In this document: piece by piece, positions 17,301-26,358 of the stretch
Numbering within the stretch: the stretch's first letter is position 1
How the letters are laid out: each line of letters opens with the position of its first letter
NCBI RefSeq assembly: GCF_001437055.1
Contig: NZ_JQBW01000010.1
Location: 1 to 64,000 of the forward strand
Source: Limosilactobacillus secaliphilus
GTDB lineage: Bacteria; Bacillota; Bacilli; Lactobacillales; Lactobacillaceae
DNA length: 64,000 nt
Reading direction: 5' to 3'
Notes under the pieces: generated by a model
Databases searched by the model: none
What the model saw: the letters and a program-made list of their open reading frames with translations, nothing else
What the model was told of the DNA's origin: nothing
Program-made: the position numbers and the translations under genes

Positions 17301-17663
17301 AGCATTGTTTGTTTGCGAATGCCGATTGACATTTTGGTCGGTCCCTTGGTCTTGCAGGTCGTGCATCTGGCCAGATTGGGTATAAGCCTGCACTTGTCCC
17401 TGATCATTGACGGCAGTATTGATCGTATCGTAATCAATAACTTGCTGGGCTGGCTGAGCCGTGGTTGCCTGCACCGCAGCATTCTGCCGGCCCTGCTTGA
17501 GTGCCGTTGGCTGGCCAACTTGGGGAGTGGTCAACGGCGCACCATTCTGGTTGCTATCTGCGTGAGCGTCAACACCCGTCATGGTTAATAAGACAACGGT
17601 GATCGCCGCCACACACCATAACTTACCGCTCTTGTACAACTTATAATGCTTCTTTGCTTCCAC
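14358..17663 (-). CDS. Secreted CotH-type kinase with Mub-like domain and repeats
   Basis: A 1101-residue exported protein. The KxYKxGKxW signal (HYKLYKSGKLW) is followed by a processing region near VDAHAD. Residues about 125-525 form a CotH-like kinase domain: GDSSTGWPAKNYRLKLF, then NNNDGLHKNVFYV, then VPYDFDLTWNY, which correspond to the substrate, catalytic and metal motifs of CotH. A Mub B2-like domain (SRTIILSQPDGTEQ ... GDWQ) lies at about 535-630. Four copies of the shared repeat fill the rest, ending HWFNI. The GTG start at 17663 follows GGAGG. CotH kinases phosphorylate secreted proteins; the target here is unknown. The enzyme is N-terminal, unlike most of its relatives in this window. 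A -10 TATAAT lies at 17705-17710. Confidence 0.85.
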   Translation of the reverse strand: MEAKKHYKLYKSGKLWCVAAITVVLLTMTGVDAHADSNQNGAPLTTPQVGQPTALKQGRQNAAVQATTAQPAQQVIDYDTINTAVNDQGQVQAYTQSGQMHDLQDQGTDQNVNRHSQTNNALANINISGDLTGFNHGTWSKVQVHINWDNNQQLDAWANVKAQGDSSTGWPAKNYRLKLFKDEACTDKLKLKLPGADFKTNSFNLKSNFTDASGSLNIVNAEIAKEIYASNSADSLVATMPNYGQIAGLPLEMIVNGLDQGLYTISTYHQDKLFGLDDKQPNQIAISGTNNDQSRFLQPMTLDDLKNGRGFEAESPAKVSQANVDQINELYELAHAQGADYDRLESQYLDVNSAINFLLFSFVVNNNDGLHKNVFYVAKDGSKWSIVPYDFDLTWNYTWGSGTGNWLVPADYNFADRLQQANNVLMLNIYQHHRQDIIDLYQQLRTNVLSTGNLLKLFNNWYNQVGLATYRHNDQLWTQFSNPTAFPHYPFAGAESFFQFVNARLQYLDRTWGIQSSNELVDVPQTAKVSRTIILSQPDGTEQRVEQLASFTRQAQFDTAANRLVNVGDWQTDNSQLAQYDIPQFTGYVSLVDGAPTTQLASVKVLPNQDSQTVVVKYVKAASQNFDQTDNGNYANLDDARLHDSSLHVAGWHASNQTQGKQYHYIILWDVQGQHEIARQRIDQVERDDVERVFPVYNAAESGFDTDIQIPWQDLAQLANHQLQVISRWTDDPAGNGNSCDYWFNPISFDRSNNGWLDKCQAENNQLHIAGWNATNYSLGRLYHYIIVLNANTGREIARQLVQNGQRRDDVAAAYPQIATAHAAGFDINFNLSDELMDAPLRILSRYTSDPWGNSDYVDYYYNTVPAQNGEYAHLDNLQLQNGHIITSGWNATNRSVGRPYHWIIVLANGQEIGRQRVQDGIDRQDVADVYQRVNDAATSGFSNDFDFSNVDWSKVNSLQIVSRYSDNADSGEGSNVDYWFDPIQISQVNDGYLDRADRVNNQLTVSGWSCSNQAAGLPYRWVILFDRTQNKEVSRLMASDIQRPDVAAVYPLVSNAINSGFTAQFTLPDDCLNDNLAVVARYSDDADHGEGHFVDHWFNI

Positions 17664-17737
17664 GTTTCTTCCTCCATCCGTTAATAAAACACACAATTAG
17701 TTTCATTATATCAGATCAAAGAAGTCCTTATTAATAC

Positions 17738-17779
17738 CAAAACAGTCCAAGCTGATCTCTCAGCTTGGACTGCTTTTTG
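17738..17779. terminator. Terminator at the end of the peptide operon
   Basis: CAGTCCAAGCTGA pairs perfectly with TCAGCTTGGACTG. T-runs on both sides make it usable from either strand. It follows the stop of the last peptidase gene. Confidence 0.9.
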
Positions 17780-17782
17780 ATT

Positions 17783-19129
17783 TTACTTATTTGTACCTAA
17801 CTGTTGCAAAAAGTCGGCTAAGTAGTAACTGCCTTGAGCATAATCGTTTAAACGAATGTGTTCATTAGGAGCGTGGGGACCACTCTTGGCGTAGTGAATG
17901 CCGACCATCACCACTGGCAGGTGCAGGGTTTCACCAAACGGCCGTACTGGACCGCCACCGGCAGTGTTGGGCACGAACTTGGTCATCGGTCCATAGACGT
18001 TTTTGGCCGTTGCCAATGCCTGTTGAACGAAAGGATCTTCCATCGGAGTCCGCCATGCATCTTCGGCCACGTTCAGGTGAACGTCAAAGTCACTAAAACC
18101 ATTAGCGGCTAACTGTTGCTGCAACAATTTCATAACTTTCTGCGGATCCTGGTTCGGGGCCAGCCGGCAGTCAAGCTTAGCACTGGCTTCCTTTGGCACA
18201 ATCGTCTTGACACCCTCACCTTCATAGCCGGATGATAAACCATTCACCGTCAGCGTCGTCCCGTTAACCAGTTCCTCACGAGGATGATCGGTGACCAGTG
18301 GCTGCTTCAGCCCATATGTTTCCTTAACGCTTTCCTCGTCAAAGTCCATCTCGTCAACCGCCGCTTTCTCGTTTGGCGTCAAGGATTCGATGTCATCATA
18401 AAAGCCTTTGACCGTAATCCGGCCGGTATGGGGATCGCGCAGTGATTCCAGGCCATCCATCAGGCGCCAGGCAGCGTTGGGAACGTAGCTGGCCAAAGAT
18501 GAGTGAATGTCAGCATCCGCGGTCTTATCGTGGACATCAAAACTAACGATGCCCCGCACTCCGGCAACGACTTCAAAATGGTCGGCCGAGTTCTTGCCCC
18601 CGCCTTCCCAAATGCAGGCATCCGCTTGTAGTTCTTCCTGGTGGGCATTCACATATAGGCCCACGTGCCGGCTACCGGTCTCTTCCTCGCCTTCAACGAA
18701 GAATTTCAGGTTAACGGGTAAGCCGCCGTGTTCATTGAAGTACTTAACGACTCCCAAACGGGCCATTAATTCACCCTTATCATCACATACCCCACGGGCA
18801 ACCAGTTTGCCGTTCTTTTCGGTGGGTTCAAACGGATCGGAATGCCATTCGTCTAAGGGTTCCGGTGGTTGCACATCATAGTGGTTGTAAAAGAGAACTG
18901 TGTAGTCACTGTTGCCTTTGAATTCGGCAAAGACCACCGGATTGCCGCCCTGGTCCTCCCACTTGGTCGACTTGGCCGCACCCAGTTCCTTGAAGGTGGC
19001 AACTAACCAATCGCTGGTTTCTTGAATTCCCTTGTTTTGCGCAGAAATGCTCGGGTGTTTCAAATAATCCTGAAAATCCGCCCAATGATCCAGGGCATAT
19101 TGTTCGACTTCATTGCGGTCTAGTTCCAT
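17783..19129 (-). CDS. M20 family dipeptidase (CNDP-like)
   Basis: A 448-residue cytoplasmic metallopeptidase of family M20. Metal and catalytic residues are visible: H83 and D85 in YNHYDVQP, D116 in CDDKGE, and E148-E150 in EGEEETGS, plus the C-terminal His in GIHYAKSGPHAPNE. The central lid domain runs from about 190 to 320. It probably hydrolyses dipeptides brought in by the Opp transporter. It is the last gene of the T-box operon, 14 bases behind an amidohydrolase gene, with GGAGG before the ATG. The exact dipeptide preference cannot be read. Confidence 0.88.
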   Translation of the reverse strand: MELDRNEVEQYALDHWADFQDYLKHPSISAQNKGIQETSDWLVATFKELGAAKSTKWEDQGGNPVVFAEFKGNSDYTVLFYNHYDVQPPEPLDEWHSDPFEPTEKNGKLVARGVCDDKGELMARLGVVKYFNEHGGLPVNLKFFVEGEEETGSRHVGLYVNAHQEELQADACIWEGGGKNSADHFEVVAGVRGIVSFDVHDKTADADIHSSLASYVPNAAWRLMDGLESLRDPHTGRITVKGFYDDIESLTPNEKAAVDEMDFDEESVKETYGLKQPLVTDHPREELVNGTTLTVNGLSSGYEGEGVKTIVPKEASAKLDCRLAPNQDPQKVMKLLQQQLAANGFSDFDVHLNVAEDAWRTPMEDPFVQQALATAKNVYGPMTKFVPNTAGGGPVRPFGETLHLPVVMVGIHYAKSGPHAPNEHIRLNDYAQGSYYLADFLQQLGTNK

Positions 19130-19143
19130 CTAAGCCACCTCCA

Positions 19144-20349
19144 TTAGAATTTCTGTTGACCGTGCTGGTAAACGACCTTGTCTGCCTGTTCCACTGCACT
19201 CACATCGGCCAACGGGTTGTCCTTCAATACCAGGAAGTCCGCAAACTTGCCAGCTTCTAAGCTCCCATAATCTTTGTCAACCCGGAGCAATTCGGCAGAG
19301 CCCATCCCAGCTGCACGCAGGGCCTGATAATTGCTGGCGCCCGCCTTGACCATCAAACTGAGTTCCATTGGGGCGTCCTTGAATTCGTTAAACGGCGTTC
19401 CCGAGTCGGTCCCAAAGGCCAGCTTTACGTTGGCTTGTAGGGCACGACCCACGTTTTCAAAGAAGTCATCCAGAAAGGCCTCGGCTTTGTCCAACATGTA
19501 TTGTGGGAGCTTACCCTGGCCAAACTTCGGAATTGTGTAGCCGGCAATCAAGGTTGGTGTCAGGAAGGTCCCCTTTTCCTTCATCAGGTCAACATCTTCT
19601 GGCCGCAAGTAGCAGCCGTGTTCAACCGAGTCGACCCCTGCCACGATGGCGTTGTGAATTCCGCGGGCACCTTCTGCATGGGCAGCAACGGTCATATGCT
19701 TGGAGTGCGCCTCTTTGACCGCCATCTGTAATTCTTCCAGGCTCAATTCGGTGTCATCAACCTGGTCGGTGGCAGACATGATGCCGCCAGTCGACATCAC
19801 TTTGATGTTCTTGGCCCCCTCCTTGAAGGCCAGACGCACAGCATGACGCATCTCTTCCGGGGAATCCACTAGGTAGCCCCAGGTGGTTTCACCATGCTCA
19901 CCTTCAGTGAAGTCACCGTGACCACCAGTCATTGACATTGGCCGACCGGATGGGAGGATTTCCGGGCCGACAAACGGATGCTCTTTGCGGTACTTGTTGA
20001 GCTTAATGTCGACATTAAAGGCGGCCCCACAGTCCCGAACGTAGGTCACACCTGCCTTCAGTGCTGACCGTAAATTCTCCAGCGCTTGCAGAGTGACTTC
20101 GGTTTCGGTTAAGTAGTAGAGCTTGTTCGTTAACGCGTTCATCATCATGTGGGTGTGGGCATCGACCAAACCGGGCATGACGTATTGCCCCTGTAAATCC
20201 ACAGTGCGATCGGCTTGCCCGTTAAACTCGCCGCTGCCGACTTCGCTCAGGCGCCCACTATCTTCATCGACGGTAAACCACGCATCTGGTGTGACCGTAT
20301 CCTTAGTGCCAGTAAACAAATTGCAATGATTAAATAATGTCGTACTCAT
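19144..20349 (-). CDS. Metal-dependent amidohydrolase, putative dipeptidase (copy 2)
   Basis: A 401-residue TIM-barrel amidohydrolase. Metal ligands: H65 and H67 in DAHTHM, the lysine in IKVMSTGG that is usually carboxylated, the histidines in VAAHAEG and VEHGCY, and the aspartate in AFGTDSGTP. Relatives have been described as Xaa-Pro or other Xaa dipeptidases and carboxypeptidases, and are often loosely named imidazolonepropionase-like. It is a clear paralog of the gene at 22264 in the same operon. GGAGG precedes the ATG. Context with Opp and two peptidases supports a peptide substrate. Confidence 0.8.
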   Translation of the reverse strand: MSTTLFNHCNLFTGTKDTVTPDAWFTVDEDSGRLSEVGSGEFNGQADRTVDLQGQYVMPGLVDAHTHMMMNALTNKLYYLTETEVTLQALENLRSALKAGVTYVRDCGAAFNVDIKLNKYRKEHPFVGPEILPSGRPMSMTGGHGDFTEGEHGETTWGYLVDSPEEMRHAVRLAFKEGAKNIKVMSTGGIMSATDQVDDTELSLEELQMAVKEAHSKHMTVAAHAEGARGIHNAIVAGVDSVEHGCYLRPEDVDLMKEKGTFLTPTLIAGYTIPKFGQGKLPQYMLDKAEAFLDDFFENVGRALQANVKLAFGTDSGTPFNEFKDAPMELSLMVKAGASNYQALRAAGMGSAELLRVDKDYGSLEAGKFADFLVLKDNPLADVSAVEQADKVVYQHGQQKF

Positions 20350-20361
20350 ATTTGAACCTCC

Positions 20362-22260
20362 CTACTTCAAATAATGATTAAACCAAGCTAAGACTTCGTT
20401 GAGACGTTTTGCACGCTGGTCCGGGCGGCCGTCACGTGACAGGTCGTGATTAGACCCGTGGAAAACCACCATCCGGGTCGGCACACCCTTTAATTTCAAT
20501 GCCTGAAACATCTGGTAACCTTCCGGAATTGGGCACCGAAAATCATGATCCGAGTGGAGGAACAAGGTCGGTGTCTGCATATTGTTCACGTAAGCCAGTG
20601 GTGAATGCTGCCAGAAAGCCTTCATCCCATCAGCTTGAGTCAGACTAGTCGCCATTTGGTCAGTCACAAATTCCGGACCGATATCTGAAATCATCATTGA
20701 CGACCAAGTAGCAATGCTCCGTTCACTAACTGCGGCCTTAAAACGGTGAGTGTGGCCGACCACCCAGTTAGTCATGAAGCCACCGTAACTGCCGCCAGTC
20801 ACCCCTAATCTTTCTGGGTCCACATCAGGGTATTGTTGCAGAACTGCATCCACGAAGGTCATCAAGTCATCGTAATCAACCTGGCCATAGCGACCACGCA
20901 GATCTGCGTATTCATCGCCTTGGCCTTCTGATCCATGCAGATTGGTCAAGAAAACGAAGTAGCCGGCATTAGCCAAAACCTGCATTTCATGGAAGAAACT
21001 GGTCCCATATGCTGCCCGTGGACCGCCATGAACCTCTAGTACGCCCGGATACTGTTGACCCTTTTCATAGTTCACAGGGTACAGGACCCAGCCATGACAC
21101 TCACGACCCGTCGAATCGTTATAGCTGACCTCATGCATTTTGGCCACCTTACGTTGCTTCAAGAATTGATTCTCAGCCGTCAACTGCTTAAAGTCGCCTG
21201 CATGAAAAGAATAAAGCTGTTGCGGTTCGGTCGCCGTCGTTGCGGCAAACAAAAGCTGATGATCTTGAAAGGCTAATGAGTTGACCCCACCGGCCCAGCT
21301 AAAGGCCAGGGTCAGATGCTGCCCATCGAAGCAGTGGACTTCGGTATGGTCCACCACCGTTGAGCAGAAGTAGAGCTGGTCATCGCCGACCAGAGCTGTC
21401 CGGCCGCCAACCACGGTCATGTCATTAACCAGGATGTTGCCAACGTTATGGTCCCATTTGGCAACCAAGTGGAGTGTCTGCCCGCTATAGCGGTAAAAGT
21501 TAGGGTTTTCGCCCATCCCGAAGACCTTGCAGTTGCTGGCCACCACGTACAGTTGTCCTTTCAACCAGGCAACGGTATCCACCCGGTATTTGCCCGGTGC
21601 AACCAGTTCCACCAATTTTTGCTGGTCAAAATCATACTCGTAAAGACCATCCTTGAAGGGCCGAACATCCTGGTAACTGGCCCCATTGACCAGCAAGTGA
21701 CCATCCTGCCACCAATAATTCATGCAATCGAAGTCGGCTGGCAAGAGGTCAGTCAACTGCTGATGATCGCCATCAAACAGCCAGAGGTGACGGCGGGTAG
21801 CGTTGACAACTCCTTCATCGTTAGACCAATAAGGGACTTCATTGACCTCATGCCATGGCTCAGCATCCAGCGCTTCTTTACGAGGCGTGCGGCCGCTCAA
21901 GAGAAAACGGTTTTCGCCCAGGTATTCAACCACTCGCAGCTGGTGACCAGCTAAGTTGACGGTGGATTGCAGTGCATGTGCCTGCAGGTCATAAGAGTAG
22001 AGGCGGGTCTGCTTCTTGTCCTTATCGACCGTGGAATAGACCAACTGATCATCTTCAGCCAGGGCCAGTCCAGGCTGCTGAGCCGTGTTACTTACAACGA
22101 AGGCTGCCTGACCATCCGGCTGGGCCCATACTCGCCAGCTATAAGTGTCGGGCTGGTGGGCATTGGCTTGGGCGCTAACCCATGCCCGGACACCGTTTTG
22201 GGCGCGCACATTGCCCGTATTGGTTAAGTTATACAGATCATTAACTGTTAATCCATCCAT
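20362..22260 (-). CDS. S9 family serine peptidase (prolyl oligopeptidase / acylaminoacyl peptidase type)
   Basis: A 632-residue protein. The first 370 residues look like a beta-propeller with repeated WLFDGD- and YSFHAG-type strands. The alpha/beta-hydrolase domain has the nucleophile in GGSYGGFMTNW (Ser about 490), the Asp in HSDHDFRCPIPEG and the His in FHGSNHDLSR. There is no signal peptide, so it acts in the cytoplasm on imported peptides, perhaps those with proline. It sits three bases after the first amidohydrolase gene and 12 before the second, tightly coupled. Confidence 0.88.
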   Translation of the reverse strand: MDGLTVNDLYNLTNTGNVRAQNGVRAWVSAQANAHQPDTYSWRVWAQPDGQAAFVVSNTAQQPGLALAEDDQLVYSTVDKDKKQTRLYSYDLQAHALQSTVNLAGHQLRVVEYLGENRFLLSGRTPRKEALDAEPWHEVNEVPYWSNDEGVVNATRRHLWLFDGDHQQLTDLLPADFDCMNYWWQDGHLLVNGASYQDVRPFKDGLYEYDFDQQKLVELVAPGKYRVDTVAWLKGQLYVVASNCKVFGMGENPNFYRYSGQTLHLVAKWDHNVGNILVNDMTVVGGRTALVGDDQLYFCSTVVDHTEVHCFDGQHLTLAFSWAGGVNSLAFQDHQLLFAATTATEPQQLYSFHAGDFKQLTAENQFLKQRKVAKMHEVSYNDSTGRECHGWVLYPVNYEKGQQYPGVLEVHGGPRAAYGTSFFHEMQVLANAGYFVFLTNLHGSEGQGDEYADLRGRYGQVDYDDLMTFVDAVLQQYPDVDPERLGVTGGSYGGFMTNWVVGHTHRFKAAVSERSIATWSSMMISDIGPEFVTDQMATSLTQADGMKAFWQHSPLAYVNNMQTPTLFLHSDHDFRCPIPEGYQMFQALKLKGVPTRMVVFHGSNHDLSRDGRPDQRAKRLNEVLAWFNHYLK

Positions 22261-22263
22261 TGG

Positions 22264-23451
22264 CTAGGCCTCCTTCGTTAAGCGATTGACTAAACAACGT
22301 CCTTTGCGATAGACCGCCGTTGCCTGTTCGAACGCGGCAAAGTCATCCAGCGGGTTCTTCTCCAGAACCACAAAATTGGCTTCAAAGCCGTCCGCAACTT
22401 GGCCCACCGTCTGATCAACCCGTAAGAGCTTTGCGGCCACCTTGGTTGCGGAATTCAGGACTTGCACCGGCGTCATTCCGGCGTCCAGGTACATCTTCAA
22501 TTCATTAACCACCCAGTGGCCAAACGTGTTGTACGGTGTACCAGCGTCCGTCCCCATTGCAACGGGAACGCCGGCGGCTACCAGTTTACGAATGCTGTTC
22601 AAGTGCGCTTTGGCAACCTGCCGCGCCTTCTTCACCATGAAGGCCGGCAGTTGATCAGGATTTTCATAAATTGCCCGTGGTGCCACCAGGGTTGGTACGA
22701 CGAAGGTCCCGTGCTGCTTCATCAGCTCAACGGCTTCGTCATCCATATAAATAGCGTGTTCGACCGAATCAATACCGGCGCGGACAGCGTTCTTGATGCC
22801 TTCCGTTCCTTGGGCGTGGGCGGCAGTTGGATAACCACGGTGGTGAGCCTCAACTACGGCCGCATGCATTTCGGCTTCGGATAGCTGCACATCGAATGGG
22901 GTTTCGCCAGGAGTTGCCACCCCACCAGTTGCCATCAGCTTAACGTTATGAGCACCATGCTTTAAGACTAAGCGCGCCCCCTGCCGGACACCTTCGACCC
23001 CGTTAACTTCCAAGGTTCCTTCATCCGGTTCACCATTCTTATTGGAGCCGTGACCACCAGTCATTGAAAGGGCCCGACCACTACCGACAATGCCGGGTAA
23101 TGTTGGCAGGTCATATTTCATCAGGGTTAAGTCAACATCATCGGTTGATCCAACGTCACGAACGTAGGTCACCCCAACGGATAACGCCTCTTTCAGGTTT
23201 TGCATTGCCAGAACGGTTTTGCTGACGGTGTTCTTCGGATGAAAGTTCCAGTAGAACGGATCGGCCGAAATTGTCATATGGGTATGGGCATTAATCAGGC
23301 CGGGCGTCACAAACTTTCCTGCTAAATCCACAGTCTTTTCCGCTGCTTGCTTGCTGCCCACATTTTTAAAGTGCCCGTCCTCAACGGTGAAATCGATCTT
23401 AACAAATTGTTCGCCGTTAAAGACTTGGGCGTTTTGATATTGAACTGCCAT
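22264..23451 (-). CDS. Metal-dependent amidohydrolase, putative dipeptidase (copy 1)
   Basis: A 395-residue amidohydrolase paralogous to the gene at 19144. Visible metal ligands: NAHTHM, the lysine in VKLMATGG, the histidines in TAAHAQG and VEHAIY, and the aspartate in AMGTDAGTP. MTGGHGSNKNG matches MTGGHGDFTEG in the paralog. Substrate loops differ, so the two may cover different dipeptides. It lies 22 bases behind oppF, with GGGAGG before the ATG. Confidence 0.8.
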   Translation of the reverse strand: MAVQYQNAQVFNGEQFVKIDFTVEDGHFKNVGSKQAAEKTVDLAGKFVTPGLINAHTHMTISADPFYWNFHPKNTVSKTVLAMQNLKEALSVGVTYVRDVGSTDDVDLTLMKYDLPTLPGIVGSGRALSMTGGHGSNKNGEPDEGTLEVNGVEGVRQGARLVLKHGAHNVKLMATGGVATPGETPFDVQLSEAEMHAAVVEAHHRGYPTAAHAQGTEGIKNAVRAGIDSVEHAIYMDDEAVELMKQHGTFVVPTLVAPRAIYENPDQLPAFMVKKARQVAKAHLNSIRKLVAAGVPVAMGTDAGTPYNTFGHWVVNELKMYLDAGMTPVQVLNSATKVAAKLLRVDQTVGQVADGFEANFVVLEKNPLDDFAAFEQATAVYRKGRCLVNRLTKEA

Positions 23452-23473
23452 AATTAAGCCTCCCTTAGTATTT

Positions 23474-24355
23474 TTATTCCGCCAGGGCTACAAAATGACC
23501 TGGTCGAACTTCACGTAATGGTAGATTTGCCGGTTCTTTTTCATAAGTAAATTGTTTACGCACCCGTTCGTAAGTCGGATCCGGTACCGGCACCGCCGAC
23601 AATAAGCTTTGCGTGTACGGGTGGAGCGGATGGTTCACGATCTCATCGGCCGTCCCCAATTCAAGTAACTTGCCGTGGAACATGACCCCAATCCGGTCGG
23701 AAATGTATTTGACCATCGAAATGTCATGGGCGATGAACATGTAAGTCAGGTTACGGGCCGCCTTCAGATGTTCCATCAGTTTAACGATTTGCGCCTGCAC
23801 CGAAACATCCAGTGCTGACAGTGGTTCGTCAGCCACGACAAATTCGGGTTCCACCGCTAATGCTCTAGCAATCCCAATCCGTTGCCGCTGGCCGCCAGAG
23901 AATTCGTAAGGATAACGGTTCATGAAATCAGGGGATAAACCCACCAGCTTCATCGTTTCGGCGACCTTGTCATCCAAGTCGCTTCGGTTGGCGACTTTTT
24001 GGTGAATCCGCAAGCCTTCAGCAATGATGTCACGCACTGACATCCGCGGATCCAGTGATGAATATGGGTCTTGGAAGATCATCGCGGTCTTTTGGTGAAA
24101 ATTCTTTAACTCGTGACGCTTCTTCAGCTTGGTCACATCTTCCCCATCGTAAATGACGTCACCGGAAGTCGGTGAGTACAGGTCCAAAAGGCAACGGCCC
24201 GTGGTGGTCTTGCCAGAACCGGATTCACCAACCAGGCCAAAGACCTCACCCCGATGAATCTCAAAGGAGACATCATCGACAGCGTGGACTTCATCTGATC
24301 GCCCTTGGTGGAAGTATTTCTTTAAATGGTGAACTTCTACTAAATTATCAGTCAT
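23474..24355 (-). CDS. oppF: Oligopeptide ABC transporter ATPase OppF
   Basis: A 293-residue ABC ATPase. Walker A is [12 protein letters not shown], the signature [14 protein letters not shown], and Walker [12 protein letters not shown]. The opening [12 protein letters not shown] is typical of OppF/DppF. It pairs with OppD to power peptide import. Its start overlaps the oppD stop by eight bases. The C-terminal tail ([16 protein letters not shown]) is the usual OppF extension. Confidence 0.93.
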   Translation of the reverse strand: MTDNLVEVHHLKKYFHQGRSDEVHAVDDVSFEIHRGEVFGLVGESGSGKTTTGRCLLDLYSPTSGDVIYDGEDVTKLKKRHELKNFHQKTAMIFQDPYSSLDPRMSVRDIIAEGLRIHQKVANRSDLDDKVAETMKLVGLSPDFMNRYPYEFSGGQRQRIGIARALAVEPEFVVADEPLSALDVSVQAQIVKLMEHLKAARNLTYMFIAHDISMVKYISDRIGVMFHGKLLELGTADEIVNHPLHPYTQSLLSAVPVPDPTYERVRKQFTYEKEPANLPLREVRPGHFVALAE

Positions 24356-25406
24356 CTGCCTGTGCCTCCCTTTCGGCCAGTTTTGCGTAATGCTCGCGGC
24401 GTTGCTCCAGCTTATCGGTTAAATGAACTTTTGGTGCCTGCTTGTCCAACAGCCAGGTTGCCGCATAATGGGTGTCGCTGACTTTGAAGAACGGCGGCAT
24501 CTTCTCAAAATCGATGTTCAATGCGTGTCGATTACGATTGGCAAACGGGTCGCCAACTGGTGGATCGATCAGGTTCGGAGTGGTACCCGGAATAGATTCC
24601 AGGTCTCCTTCGTTCATATCCATGGTTGGGGTCGACTTCAAGAGGCCCACTGTGTACGGATGCTGCGGGTGATAGAAGATATCATTGACCGTGCCGAATT
24701 CCAGAATCCGTCCCGCATACATAACGGCAACCCGGTCAGCAATCCCAGCAACCACGCCTAAATCGTGGGTGATGAAGATAACGGCCGTTCCCAGTTCATC
24801 CTTCAGTTGCTTGATCAGCGCCAGAATTTGGGACTGAATCGTTACATCCAAAGCCGTCGTTGGTTCGTCGGCAATCAGGACTTTCGGGTGACAGATCAGA
24901 GCCATCGCAATCACAATTCGTTGCCGCATCCCACCGGAGAATTGGTAAGGAAAGTTCCGGAACCGTTCCTTCGCATTCACAATTCCGACCTTTTCCATGA
25001 TGGCCAGGGCCTTTTGCCGCGCCTCATCTTTGGTCAGGTCTTGGTGTTGAAGGAGGGGTTCCATGATCTGCTTGCCAACCCGCATGGTCGGATCCAGCGC
25101 AGTCATTGGATCTTGAAAAATTTCGGCTAACTCGTTGCCCCGTAAATTTTGCAACTCTTTTTCCGGCAACTTCAGCAAATCACGTCCATCGTATTCAACG
25201 CTGCCGCTCACCACTTTGGCGTTTTTCGGCAGGAGCTGCATCACCGTTTTCGTCGTGACTGATTTTCCGGAACCAGATTCGCCAACCAGAGCCAGCACTT
25301 CACCAGGGTGCAGTTTCAAAGTCACGTCCCGCACTGCATGGACCGTGCCTTCCAGAGTCTGGAAATCGACTGAAAGATGTTTAATTGTCAGTACGTCTTC
25401 TGTCAT
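24348..25406 (-). CDS. oppD: Oligopeptide ABC transporter ATPase OppD
   Basis: A 352-residue ABC ATPase with Walker [14 protein letters not shown], signature SGGMRQRIVIAMAL and Walker B LIADEPTTALD. The OppD-type C-terminal extension has HPYTVGLLKSTPTMDM and LIDPPVGDPFANRNRHA; the typical Cys cluster of some OppD proteins is absent. It starts six bases after oppC, with a GGGGG ribosome binding site. Confidence 0.93.
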   Translation of the reverse strand: MTEDVLTIKHLSVDFQTLEGTVHAVRDVTLKLHPGEVLALVGESGSGKSVTTKTVMQLLPKNAKVVSGSVEYDGRDLLKLPEKELQNLRGNELAEIFQDPMTALDPTMRVGKQIMEPLLQHQDLTKDEARQKALAIMEKVGIVNAKERFRNFPYQFSGGMRQRIVIAMALICHPKVLIADEPTTALDVTIQSQILALIKQLKDELGTAVIFITHDLGVVAGIADRVAVMYAGRILEFGTVNDIFYHPQHPYTVGLLKSTPTMDMNEGDLESIPGTTPNLIDPPVGDPFANRNRHALNIDFEKMPPFFKVSDTHYAATWLLDKQAPKVHLTDKLEQRREHYAKLAEREAQADD

Positions 25407-25412
25407 CTAGAA

Positions 25413-26357
25413 CTACCCCCTCGTATTTGGATCAAATGCATCACGTAAACCGTCGCCCAGCAGGTTGAAGGCAATCATCATCAGGGACAAAACCAGAACG
25501 GGTTCCCACAATTGATATTGATAGAATTGGAAACCTTTCTCACCGGCGTTCAGCAGCGTACCTAACGAAGCGTTGGGTGCCTTAACCCCAATTCCGATGA
25601 AGGACAGCAGGGCTTCCAGGAAAATAGCCGCTGGAATGGTGAACATCGTCCGCGTAATGACCACACCCATCGTGTTCGGCAGGATATGGTGCAAGGCAAT
25701 TTGGAAAGGACTTTCACCCATGGCCTGCGCCGCTAGAACAAAGTCGGCACTCTTGATCTGCATGGCCGAAGCCCGGACAAGCCGTGCCATCAGAACCCAT
25801 GAACTCAAGGCAATGGCGATGATGATGGAAACCATCCCTGGCTTCAACACGATCAGCAACAACATGATCAATACCAGTTCAGGCACTGAGCTGATGATTT
25901 CGATGATCCGTTGCATCACGTTGTCGACCCGGCCACCGCACCAGCCGGAGACCAGTCCGTATGGCACCCCAATCAGGATGTCAACCAAGGTTGCAAAGAG
26001 GGCGATCATTAGGGAAATCCGTGTTCCGTAAAGCAGGCGTGAAAGCATGTCACGACCAAGCCCATCCGTGCCTAAGATGTAACTGCCGTTAGTGAATGGC
26101 TTCAAATTGGACAAATCAACGTTTTGTGCGTTGGGATTGTGCGGCATCCAGAACAGTGAAACGACTGAGAATAAAGCAACCAAGAGGAGGAATACCAGCG
26201 AAACCATTGCCGCATGGTCGTGTTTCAGTTGATGCCAGGCCTTTTCGTGGAAGGATAATGATTTTTGTGCCACCCCATCGTGTTGCGAATTCAGCTTGCT
26301 TGGGTCGGCAAACTGGAATTGATCCGCGGTGGCCTGATTTGTGTTTTGCTTTGTCAT
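25413..26357 (-). CDS. oppC: Oligopeptide ABC transporter permease OppC
   Basis: A 314-residue membrane permease of the DppC/OppC type with about six helices. The cytoplasmic N-terminus of about 60 residues is followed by the first helix (AAMVSLVFLLLVALFSVVSLF). NGSYILGTDGLGRDMLSRLLYG and the EAA-type loop AAQAMGESPFQIALHHILPN are diagnostic. I chose the ATG at 26357, one base after the oppB stop; a longer frame to 26399 overlaps oppB without a better binding site. Confidence 0.92.
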   Translation of the reverse strand: MTKQNTNQATADQFQFADPSKLNSQHDGVAQKSLSFHEKAWHQLKHDHAAMVSLVFLLLVALFSVVSLFWMPHNPNAQNVDLSNLKPFTNGSYILGTDGLGRDMLSRLLYGTRISLMIALFATLVDILIGVPYGLVSGWCGGRVDNVMQRIIEIISSVPELVLIMLLLIVLKPGMVSIIIAIALSSWVLMARLVRASAMQIKSADFVLAAQAMGESPFQIALHHILPNTMGVVITRTMFTIPAAIFLEALLSFIGIGVKAPNASLGTLLNAGEKGFQFYQYQLWEPVLVLSLMMIAFNLLGDGLRDAFDPNTRG

Positions 26358-26358
26358 C

